Of a stretch of DNA of 64,000 nt, positions 19,301 to 25,819 are shown piece after piece. The stretch covers positions 1 to 64,000 of the forward strand of contig NZ_FOAP01000003.1 of NCBI RefSeq assembly GCF_900109545.1. The letters are read 5' to 3'. Position numbers and translations under genes: made by a program. Source of the DNA: Stigmatella aurantiaca (lineage in GTDB: Bacteria; Myxococcota; Myxococcia; Myxococcales; Myxococcaceae). The notes beneath the pieces were generated by a model. It searched no databases, was not told the origin of the DNA, and worked only from the letters and a program-made list of their open reading frames with translations. Position 1 is the first letter of the stretch. Every line of letters begins with the position of its first letter.

Positions 19301-19455
19301 GTCTGGCCGTTCAGGGCCAGGAGGGGGAAGAGGCCCTCTCGCTGCATCCGGGAAGCGCTCTGCGCCAGACCCTGGACGCGTTCCGCGAGTCCTTTCACGC
19401 CTGGAGCCACCGGCCTCCAGGCGCTTCGCTCTCCCTGCGGCTGGCCGTGGACTGA
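16381..19455 (+). CDS. Four-domain RNA end-processing protein: MJ1316 (DUF504) - EEP nuclease/phosphatase - 2H phosphoesterase - poly(A)-polymerase-type nucleotidyltransferase
   Basis: The 1024-residue product joins four RNA-linked modules. Residues ~1-75 match the MJ1316/DUF504 domain (IRWDPRLDAREFVIGYDAH, VPWHRV-like IPWHRVWYF). Residues ~138-395 are an endonuclease/exonuclease/phosphatase domain with ATFNVLFD, LQEVTE, GDFNLGED and SDHFGVR. Residues ~410-585 are a LigT/2H phosphoesterase with HVTLLYPF (~450) and HLSVGQL (~538). Residues ~600-1024 resemble eukaryotic poly(A) polymerase: YGSFRMGMSRPGSDVDAVAI (~646) with the DxD pair, a third acidic residue in VPFDVSYA (~712), and AIKxWAK-like AVKAWAKARGVYSHALGYLGG. 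All catalytic motifs look intact. The ATG at 16381 has an AGAGGG site; an earlier in-frame start at 16261 lacks one. It probably recognises, trims and extends damaged RNA 3' ends. No RNA ligase gene is adjacent. Confidence 0.87.
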   Translation: MSHERFTPSREVYHRIRWDPRLDAREFVIGYDAHSGEMEEVPFAAFVPDGEIPWHRVWYFRRGPERVWDRKSRTDVLAELAAGPATSSASAPPPAEAAPAFTPIPAYRYDAHAEAWCEDVPPDTVDTEALPSPEALTVATFNVLFDLYDAELIDTRRRIPAALSLLRSVDADLIALQEVTEPFLRVLLATPWIREHYFLSDGPVSATVKPYGQLLLSRFPFASLRQCVFTRDKRVIAGELRLKGGPLWVATPHLTSNRTASPDSARAAQLRTIVDWANALGPEAPDVVLAGDFNLGEDTSAAQAFAQEGFVDVWPLLRPEEPGFTFDPERNALATAMTVTGRRQRLDRVLVRSRSGRLTPRTVSLFGETPLPPPEAPAGGPLFTSDHFGVRCVLRLDEPRVPPPPPALSRALSAAPVHESAVVLIPPEGQWGPLQALRAQHDRNYQRWMPHVTLLYPFIPEEHFLEAEALIEEALRSVTPFQVTLTGFDFFEHRASVTAWLQPEDQPHGALKSLQAALEAALPHCDEQGRKSERGFTPHLSVGQLPRSAPADIRQTLSTWEQDWRPLSFEVREVCLISRRGNGPFAVRRRVALGGARHPTAQPHTTLHEVLSARGELDSGEASQAHAQAVKHLEAVCARLGVALYPYGSFRMGMSRPGSDVDAVAIGPARLSREDFAQALLQALSQETGSEGARFIADAALPLVKLSLDGVPFDVSYASRPEDAAPCPPSELLVRYGERLDPEGFRSLTGWADTEALLGCAGPEGPERERFRTVLRAVKAWAKARGVYSHALGYLGGFSWAVLVAWACLRAPRESSRSEEQLLAYFFEMFAAWPWPLPVTLTPGTARYTPEGKRDLMPVVAPALPPRNTARNVSRSTLRVLRDEFARASEVLRRARSEGTAEAWEALFAPVDVSRQMPARVVVSIEAESPEDRQVAAGWVLGHLTALVYRLEGDRRLFLRPFPPAQPEGPFLVGLAVQGQEGEEALSLHPGSALRQTLDAFRESFHAWSHRPPGASLSLRLAVD

Positions 19456-19470
19456 GCCGCCGGCAGGGCC

Positions 19471-22044
19471 TCAGTGCACGCGGGACCGGGGCAGGTTGGA
19501 CGCCGGCGGGAGGCCGCTGTCGCTGGCGTTCAACATGTTCCCGCTGCCGCACACCAGCGCGGCCATGTCCTCGGCGCGGCGGCCGATGTCGTCGAACGTC
19601 CGCGTCACGGTCCCCACCGGATCCTTCACCGAGACGCCCCGCATGTAGAGGGACAGGTTCGACGCCTGCCCTGCGGCGCGCGGGAGGATGTGGGTGAAGT
19701 CCGTCTTCGTCTCGCCCGCGTGGCACCCGCTGCAGGTGTTCAGGGAGAACTTGTGCCGGGCCTCGACGCTCACCGAGGGCGCCCGCCAGAAGAACGTCTC
19801 ATCCGGGACCCGGACGCCCGCCGCCAGGAACGGTGCCCCCGAGAAGACCGCGGGGACCTGGTGCTGCTCGGCGAGGATGGCGTCCTCGTTGGCGCGGATG
19901 AAGTTGCCCAGGGCATTCGAGTTGTTGAAGCCAAAGTCCGGCGTGAGCGCCGTCGCGGCCGGCTTCAGCCCCTCCGCCGTCAGGGAGAAGTCCCGCATCT
20001 CCCACAGGGTGGACAGCGCGGCCTCGTTGGTGCGGACATGGTGGATGGCACTGCCGAAGGGCCGCGAGGGCATCACGCCCGCCGCCGTGAAGCGATCGGT
20101 GATCTGCTGGAGCTTCGTCTTGTAGTTGGCGCTCCCCAGGCCGAGCTGCCCCAGGGCATGCCAGTCCCGCGCCCAGGCCAGGATGGCCTCCGGGCTGCTT
20201 CCGGGCAGCGTGTACTCCAGGATGATGGTGAACTCGAGCGGACGGCCCTGCGCATCGAGCACGCCGAAGACGAAGCGCCCCTCACCGGCCTGGACACCCG
20301 GCTGCCGCAGGTCCATGCGGTTGACGATGGCCAGGAGCCGGAACGGCGCCGTGCTGAAGTCGAGCGGCTTGTTCGCCCCGCCGCTGCGCTGCTCCCAGGG
20401 CCCCAGCACCAGCGTCTGCAGCTGCGAGCGCGCAGGCAGCGTCATGCCGTTGACCGTCTGGGCCGTGTTCCAGGTGCGCAGCCACTGGCGCACCAGCGCG
20501 GACGGGTCCTGGTTGCCCGCCATCGCCTTCATCAGGGTCCCGAAGTGCCAGGCGCCTCCGGGCGCGGTCCGCACGGGGTCCTCCACCACCGAGAGCGAGG
20601 TGATGACCAGCTCCGCCTGACGGTCGATGGTGCAGGCCGTCGGGGTGCACGCACAGGTGGACTCGCAGCCATTGGCGGCGTTCCCATCGCAGTCATACCG
20701 GCCGGGCGCGCAGGCCGTGCTGCACTGGCTGGCCATGCAGACGCCCACGGCCGAGTCCTGTCCGGGGCACGTGTTGCCACAGGTGCCGCAGTGGTTCACG
20801 TTCGAGGTGAGGTCCGTCTCACAGCCGTTGGCCGGGTTCCCATCGCAGTTGCCGTACCCCGGCGCGCAAGGGGTCTCATAGACCGGCCCCTCGATGCAGG
20901 ACGAGACGTTCTCCGAGGCATCCTTCGCGGCGAAGAACACCCGGCGCACGGAGCCCGGGCCCGTGGCGTCCACGAGCACCACCAGGTTGAACTTTCCATC
21001 GGCGCCCACCGTGGCCGTGGCAGCCGGGGTCCCCGTGCAGGCCACGTCGATGAAGACCCCCACGGTGCTCCCGGGCTCGGCGGTGCCCTTCACGCGAAGC
21101 TCATGCCGGGTGTTGCCGTACTGCCAGGTGGCCTCGACGATGACGGGCGGCGCCGGCGGGGTGGTATCGCAGCCCCCGTTGCCCCCGCCGTACCCACCGT
21201 CGCTGCCGTAGCCATAGCCCCCGCTGCCGCCACCGCCGGTGCAGCCGCCACCGCCCCCACCGCCGCCTCCATAGGAAGGAGCGGTCGCGCAGCCTGACGC
21301 GTAGCCCCCACCATTATAGGAGCGGGCCGAGTAGACGCCCGCGGTGTAACCCGGCGTGTAGATGGGCAGCTCGCAGGAGCCCCCCGAACTGGTCTCGCTG
21401 CTCGCCACCTCCGTGCCCGTGCAGTCCGGGCTGCTGTAGACACGCACCGTCGCGCGGGGCTCGGCCCGGACCACCAGGTGGGGCACCTGCAGGGAATCCG
21501 AGGCCCCCGGCGCCCGCCACGAGAGGCTGGGCATCGACGGCGCCGTGCGGTCCACCTGCACGCTGCCGCCCGCGCGGGTGTTGTTCCGCTCATTCGACTC
21601 GCTCACCCGGTTCTCCAGGTCCGCGATGGCGCCCAGGACATAGGTGCCCGAGGCCACGTCGGGCATGTCGATGACGGCGCTGACCTCCTGGCATTGCCCC
21701 GGCTGCACCAGCAGGCTCTGGCTGGAGCCCACCCACGCATCGCGCGCGTCGATGACCGCATCCTTCGAGAGGAGGAAGGCCACCTGGGTGTTGCCCGGCG
21801 CGCTGCCCAGGTTGCACAGCCTGGCGCGCACCAGCGAGCCCACGCCGAGCGACGACGGTCCGGAAAGGAATTCGACCTGGAAGTCCACCCCCTGAGTGCC
21901 CGGGGTGGGGACCCAGGGCTCGGGGTTCGGTCCCGGGACGAGGGGGGGGAGGTCATCGTCCTCCCACGCGTCGTCATAGGGTGCAACGACACAGCCGACG
22001 AGCGCACTGGCGAGTGCGCCTGCCCACCACTTCTGTATCCGCAT
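19471..22044 (-). CDS. Multidomain lipoprotein with CARDB, Gly-rich linker, Cys-rich repeats and one heme c motif
   Basis: The 857-residue product has a lipoprotein signal (ALASALVGC). Residues ~40-165 form a CARDB-type domain. A second beta domain follows, then a striking Gly/Tyr/Ser-rich stretch (about 251-293, including a run of nine Gly). Two Cys-rich repeats of the C-GYGNCDGNPANGCET type lie near 390-460, as in myxobacterial surface proteins. The C-terminal ~400 residues are an uncharacterised domain that ends with CSGCH near residue 768, a single heme c site. It starts at ATG 22044; an earlier start adds residues without a signal. It converges on the RNA-processing gene with only 15 bases between stops. 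It is likely surface-exposed; its function is unknown. Confidence 0.75.
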   Translation of the reverse strand: MRIQKWWAGALASALVGCVVAPYDDAWEDDDLPPLVPGPNPEPWVPTPGTQGVDFQVEFLSGPSSLGVGSLVRARLCNLGSAPGNTQVAFLLSKDAVIDARDAWVGSSQSLLVQPGQCQEVSAVIDMPDVASGTYVLGAIADLENRVSESNERNNTRAGGSVQVDRTAPSMPSLSWRAPGASDSLQVPHLVVRAEPRATVRVYSSPDCTGTEVASSETSSGGSCELPIYTPGYTAGVYSARSYNGGGYASGCATAPSYGGGGGGGGGCTGGGGSGGYGYGSDGGYGGGNGGCDTTPPAPPVIVEATWQYGNTRHELRVKGTAEPGSTVGVFIDVACTGTPAATATVGADGKFNLVVLVDATGPGSVRRVFFAAKDASENVSSCIEGPVYETPCAPGYGNCDGNPANGCETDLTSNVNHCGTCGNTCPGQDSAVGVCMASQCSTACAPGRYDCDGNAANGCESTCACTPTACTIDRQAELVITSLSVVEDPVRTAPGGAWHFGTLMKAMAGNQDPSALVRQWLRTWNTAQTVNGMTLPARSQLQTLVLGPWEQRSGGANKPLDFSTAPFRLLAIVNRMDLRQPGVQAGEGRFVFGVLDAQGRPLEFTIILEYTLPGSSPEAILAWARDWHALGQLGLGSANYKTKLQQITDRFTAAGVMPSRPFGSAIHHVRTNEAALSTLWEMRDFSLTAEGLKPAATALTPDFGFNNSNALGNFIRANEDAILAEQHQVPAVFSGAPFLAAGVRVPDETFFWRAPSVSVEARHKFSLNTCSGCHAGETKTDFTHILPRAAGQASNLSLYMRGVSVKDPVGTVTRTFDDIGRRAEDMAALVCGSGNMLNASDSGLPPASNLPRSRVH

Positions 22045-22183
22045 GAGGGCCTGCCTCTTTGGGAAGTGTGGAGCCGCCGGCCCATCCCGCCTCCCACCGG
22101 GCGCTGATGCGCCCATCCCCACCAGCCCCAACACGGCCTCCCAGACGGGGGCTGTGCGGATTTATTCAAACCCTTCAGGTCTT

Positions 22184-24118
22184 TCAGGCCCCCGGCTTCG
22201 CGGAGGACTCACGGACCAGCAGCGACTGCACGAGCTGACGGAGCTCCTCGGGCAGGAACGGCTTTTCCATACACGGGTTGCCCACCCGTCCCAGGAACTC
22301 CCGGGCCCGCGGCGTGAAGGCCCCGCCCGTCAGGAACACCATTCTGCCGGCCACCCGCGGCGCCACCCGGGAGAGCTCCTCGTACAGCTCCATCCCGCTC
22401 ATCTCCGGCATCATCATGTCGCAGAGGATGATGTCGAAGGGGTCTCCGGCCACCAGGCGCTCCAGCGCCTCGCGCGCATCCGTCATCACCTCCACCTCGT
22501 GCTCCCGCTGGAGGGCCCGGCGGATGGCCACCCCCACCATCCGCTCGTCATCCACGATGAGGATGCGCCCACGCCGGGGCACGTTCCCCAGGGGCAGCGG
22601 CGGTGGGGAGAGCACGGCCTGCCGCTCCGGGACGGGCAGGAGCAGCCGGAAGACCCGGCCCCGCCCCGGCCCGCTCTCCAGCGCCAGGCGCCCGCCCAGG
22701 TCCGTCACGATGGTGCGGCACACGGACAGCCCCAGCCCCGTGTCCACCCCGCCTGCGGCCTCCGGGAAGAAGGGCTCGAACACCCGCTCCCGGCGGTCCG
22801 GGGGAATGCTGGCCCCCGTGTCGTGGAACTCGATGGCCACCTGCGCCCCCTGGGGCCTCGTCACCAGGCGGATCTCCTGGTGCTCCACATCCCCCTCCGG
22901 CAGGGCCTCGGCCGCGTTGACGAGCAGGTGCATGAACACCTGCCCGAGCTTCCCCTCGTCCGCCAGCACCGAGAGCGGCTGGGTGTAGTCCCGGACCAGC
23001 CGGGCGCGCTGCCGCAGGGTGTGCTGCACCATGCGAATGGAGGACTCCAGCACCCGGTGCACCTCCACGGGCGCCGGCGCCTCCTTGCCCTCGTGGGCGA
23101 AGACGCGGAGCTGCTGGATGATGTCGCGGAAGCTCTGCGCGCCGTGCCGGATGTCCCCCAGCAGGGTGCGGACCTCGGAGCGCTCCGCCTCGGCCAGCGG
23201 CAGGCGCGGCAGCACATCGGCCTCCAGGTGGTGGAGGTTGGCGAGCACGTACGAGAGCGGGTTGGTGATGTCGTGCGCCACCGTGCCCGCCACCATCCCC
23301 AGCGAGGCCATGCGCTCGGCGAGCATCAGGCGCGACTGCAACAGCCTGCGCTCGGTCAAATCCCGCGCCACCCACAGAGAGCCGGGCTGGCCGTCGAACA
23401 CCACCGGCAGCCGGGCCAGCTCCACCGGAATGGCCTCGCCCGAGGGCCGCAGCAGGCGCGCATCCCGGGGCGCCAGCGGGGTGCCCTCCTCCGGCAGCGC
23501 CTCCCGCAGCTTCGGCCACTCCCCGGCCCCCAGCAGCGGCGCCAGGAACGCCTCCAGCGTCCGCCCCAGGAGCGCCTCCCGGGACACGCCGCTCAGCCGG
23601 GCCATGGCGGGGTTCACATAGACGACCCGCCCCCCCGTCAGCACGGTGAGGCCCGCGGGCATCTGCTCGATGAGCTCGCGAAAGTTCGCCTGGGAGCGCC
23701 GCAGCACCTCCAGCGTCCGCGCATGCTGGATGGCATAGCGGATGGAGCGCTCCAGCAGCACCGGCGTCAGCTCGGACTTCGCCAGGAAGTCCGCCGCCCC
23801 CGCCTGCTGCGCCTGGCGGTCCACCTCGCTGCCCTCCGCCATGCCCGTCAGCAGGATGATGGGCGTGTGCACGCCCTGGAGCCGGGCCTGTTCCAGCAGT
23901 TCCAGGCCCGTGTGCGCCCCGAGCTGGTAGTCCAGAAGGCACACCTCGTGGCGAGCCTCCGCCAGCGCGGCGAGCGCCGGGTCCGCCTCGCTCACCCAGT
24001 CAATCGTGACACCGCCCGAGCCCATGGCGCGCAGCGCGTCCCGGACCAGCAGGAAGTCATCCTCGTCATCTTCCACCAGCAGGACACGCACGGGGGAGGA
24101 GGCAGCCTGCTGCATCAT
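22184..24118 (-). CDS. Hybrid histidine kinase: REC - PAS - HisKA - HATPase - REC
   Basis: The 644-residue protein starts with a receiver domain (VLLVEDDEDD, phospho-acceptor Asp in LLDYQLG), then a PAS domain (about 140-265), a HisKA domain with VAHDITNPLSY (His near residue 280), an ATPase domain (N box LLVNAAEALPEG; GLGLSVC), and a C-terminal receiver (ILCDMMMPEMSG, near 560). It has no membrane segment and so senses an internal or partner-borne signal. Its ATG overlaps the stop of the upstream response-regulator gene (ATGA), which shows coupling. The two make a cytoplasmic phosphorelay whose output is not encoded here. Confidence 0.92.
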   Translation of the reverse strand: MMQQAASSPVRVLLVEDDEDDFLLVRDALRAMGSGGVTIDWVSEADPALAALAEARHEVCLLDYQLGAHTGLELLEQARLQGVHTPIILLTGMAEGSEVDRQAQQAGAADFLAKSELTPVLLERSIRYAIQHARTLEVLRRSQANFRELIEQMPAGLTVLTGGRVVYVNPAMARLSGVSREALLGRTLEAFLAPLLGAGEWPKLREALPEEGTPLAPRDARLLRPSGEAIPVELARLPVVFDGQPGSLWVARDLTERRLLQSRLMLAERMASLGMVAGTVAHDITNPLSYVLANLHHLEADVLPRLPLAEAERSEVRTLLGDIRHGAQSFRDIIQQLRVFAHEGKEAPAPVEVHRVLESSIRMVQHTLRQRARLVRDYTQPLSVLADEGKLGQVFMHLLVNAAEALPEGDVEHQEIRLVTRPQGAQVAIEFHDTGASIPPDRRERVFEPFFPEAAGGVDTGLGLSVCRTIVTDLGGRLALESGPGRGRVFRLLLPVPERQAVLSPPPLPLGNVPRRGRILIVDDERMVGVAIRRALQREHEVEVMTDAREALERLVAGDPFDIILCDMMMPEMSGMELYEELSRVAPRVAGRMVFLTGGAFTPRAREFLGRVGNPCMEKPFLPEELRQLVQSLLVRESSAKPGA

Positions 24119-24570
24119 GAGAGGGCCGCGCGGGGCAGCTCCGCGGTCTGAATCCAGTGCGCGTCCAGGACCTTCATCATCTGGATGAGCTCCGAGAAGG
24201 AGCCCGGCTTGGTGATGAAGCAGTTGGCCCCCAAGTCATAGCTCCCCACCACGTCCTCGTCCCGGCGCGAGGTGCTCAGGATGACGACGGGGATGCGCTT
24301 GAGGCGCGGGTCCTGCTTGAGCGTCCGCAGCACCTCACGGCCGTCCATGCGCGGCATGTTCAAGTCCAACAGGATGAGCCCGGGCGCCGGCGCGCTCTGG
24401 GGCTCGCGGTAGCGGCCCCGCCGGTTCAGGTAGTCGAGCAGCTCCTCCCCATCCTCGACACACCGCAAGGCGCTGGGGACCTGGCTGACCCGCAGGGCCT
24501 CCTGCGCAAGCTCCCGGTCATCCGCATCATCGTCCGCCATCAGGATGGTGGTGGCTCTGGCTCGTCCCAT
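24115..24570 (-). CDS. Single-domain response regulator (Rcp1-like)
   Basis: The protein is a lone receiver domain of 151 residues: acidic pocket MADDDADD, phospho-acceptor Asp in LLDLNMPRMDG, Ser/Thr in LSTSRRDED and the Lys in ITKPGSF. There is no output domain. The long loop before the acceptor Asp is typical of Rcp1/CheY-like regulators that pair with phytochrome-type or hybrid kinases. The ATG at 24570 has an AGAGGA site and is preferred over an upstream in-frame start at 24603. It is cotranscribed with the hybrid kinase. Confidence 0.92.
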   Translation of the reverse strand: MGRARATTILMADDDADDRELAQEALRVSQVPSALRCVEDGEELLDYLNRRGRYREPQSAPAPGLILLDLNMPRMDGREVLRTLKQDPRLKRIPVVILSTSRRDEDVVGSYDLGANCFITKPGSFSELIQMMKVLDAHWIQTAELPRAALS

Positions 24571-24652
24571 GACTTCCTCTTGCCCGCCGGTGGTGAGGGG
24601 CAACAGAAAATCGCTCTTTCCGTGAGGACGCGAAAGAGGGTTGTGCCGGCGC

Positions 24653-24673
24653 GGCCTGAAGAATCTTCAGGCC
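24653..24673 (-). terminator. Perfect 9-bp hairpin after the small gene at 24674
   Basis: GGCCTGAAG pairs perfectly with CTTCAGGCC around a 3-base loop. It begins right at the stop of the small minus-strand gene and precedes the promoter region of the response regulator. The lack of a T run makes the mechanism uncertain. Confidence 0.55.
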
Positions 24674-24886
24674 CTACACAAAGGCATTCAGAAAATCCTG
24701 CAGCTTGCGGTGCTCCGCACGCGCCCGGGGAGTGGACTCCGAGGCCCCCTCGCCCCGCGCTCCCGGCGAGCCGCTCCGGGACATGTCCCGTGCGCCAGCG
24801 CCGCCCCGGCCTCCGCCCTCGGACGGCCCCTTGCGCGGCGCGCCCTGAGTCCCCTCCACCCTCCCGTCGTCGAGCCTCATCCGCAT
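24674..24886 (-). CDS. Small basic hypothetical protein, 70 residues
   Basis: The predicted product is hydrophilic, Gly/Arg-rich and probably disordered for most of its length, with a short amphipathic end (HRKLQDFLNAFV). Three things support a real gene: an exceptional ribosome-binding region (GAGGAGTGAGAGGAG just before the ATG), a second ATG at 24880 with ideal spacing to the same site, and a perfect hairpin immediately after the stop. It lies between the DUF2378 gene and the regulator operon, on the same strand. No family is recognised. Confidence 0.55.
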   Translation of the reverse strand: MRMRLDDGRVEGTQGAPRKGPSEGGGRGGAGARDMSRSGSPGARGEGASESTPRARAEHRKLQDFLNAFV

Positions 24887-24965
24887 CTCCTCTCACTCCT
24901 CGTGGTCTGCCCTGGCCCTGCCTGCGTGGGATACCTGCAACTCACGGGCCTTCTCTTTCTTCCCG

Positions 24966-25589
24966 TCAATCCCAGGCCAGCTCGTATTCGCTGTCGAGCA
25001 GCCCCACCGCGCTGCCCATCACCGAGACGTTCCGCGCGCCGCCCTCTTCCAGGACGCCCTGCAACAGCCCCTTCGTGTAGGCCGGAGGCATGAAATCCCC
25101 CTGCGTGACGAACCGGCCCGTGTTGCCCGGCGGGAAGGCAATCATCCGGCGCTCGCCGTAGCTGACCGTGGCGCGGTAGCTGGAGGGCAGCTGCTGGAGG
25201 AGCCGCCGGGGGCTGCCCTCCGAGAGCACGAGCATGGTGCGGCCCGCGGGGGCGCGCAAAAAATCATGGGCCGCCTGGCGCCCCATGCGGCGCAGCACCG
25301 CCGAGCCGCCTCCGGCACGCGGCCCCAGCTCCTTCACCGCCACGAGCATCATGCGCAGCAGCCCGGCGACGGGATAAGGAAGGGAGGCGATGAAGCGCCG
25401 CCTCTCCGAGACTTCCTGGCAGCGGTCCGCGGCTTCACTCCCACCGAGTGTGCGAACGGTTTCCAGCACCCCGCTGAAGAACATCCCGTGTGCCGTGTCC
25501 GTGGGGCTGGTCATCGCCATCCGGTGGCGGAGCTGGCGCTCCACGTCGAGGTCCATCACCGGCTGTAGCGACTCGAGGTGTGCGTGCAT
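24966..25589 (-). CDS. DUF2378 (TIGR02265) family myxobacterial protein
   Basis: This 207-residue cytoplasmic protein matches the paralogous family found almost only in Myxococcota. Visible family-like features are DVERQLRHRM near the N-terminus, FFSGVLETVRTLGG, RFIASLPYPVAGLLRMM and a late VTQGDFMPPAYTKGLLQGVLE. The function of the family is unknown; the compact all-helical start and beta end resemble heme- or ligand-binding regulators, but that is only an impression. The ATG at 25589 has an AGGAAA site; the longer frame start at 25670 falls within a sigma54-like promoter and is rejected. Confidence 0.82.
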   Translation of the reverse strand: MHAHLESLQPVMDLDVERQLRHRMAMTSPTDTAHGMFFSGVLETVRTLGGSEAADRCQEVSERRRFIASLPYPVAGLLRMMLVAVKELGPRAGGGSAVLRRMGRQAAHDFLRAPAGRTMLVLSEGSPRRLLQQLPSSYRATVSYGERRMIAFPPGNTGRFVTQGDFMPPAYTKGLLQGVLEEGGARNVSVMGSAVGLLDSEYELAWD

Positions 25590-25653
25590 GATGGCGTTTC
25601 CTGAAGTGGGACCTGCCGGGAGAAAGCCGGGGACCGCTGCCGGGGTTGCCAAG

Positions 25654-25669
25654 AGCAGGATTTGGGCCA
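25654..25669 (-). promoter_or_regulatory. Putative sigma54 (-24/-12) promoter of the DUF2378 gene
   Basis: Read on the minus strand, TGGCCCAAATCCTGCT keeps the invariant GG and GC dinucleotides at exactly 12-base spacing and matches 9 of 11 defined positions of TGGCAC-N5-TTGCT. The start site would be near 25643, leaving a leader of about 53 bases. A sigma54 activator gene lies divergently next to it. Confidence 0.45.
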
Positions 25670-25722
25670 CCCTCCAATCCCTTGGAAAACAAGGCGTTAC
25701 CGCCCCCCAGGGGATTCAGGGC

Positions 25723-25819
25723 TGAAGCTTCGACAGCACAAGGCGTTCATCGAAACATGCAATTTCAACCTTCTGAAGCCATGCTTCATTCGTGAAGCCC
25801 CCTCCTTCAGTCATGAAGC
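25723..25819. repeat. TGAAGC hexamer cluster upstream of the PilZ activator
   Basis: TGAAGC occurs at 25723, 25774, 25793 and 25814, and its reverse complement GCTTCA at 25783, so 25774-25788 is an inverted repeat (TGAAGC-CAT-GCTTCA). Four direct copies and one inverted copy in 97 bases are unexpected in this base composition. It may be an operator for the activator or an upstream activating site. Confidence 0.45.

Noticed and set aside
16381-19455. Sequencing-fused separate genes
   Set aside because: The four domains are in one uninterrupted frame with linkers rich in Pro/Ala and no internal ribosome sites of note.
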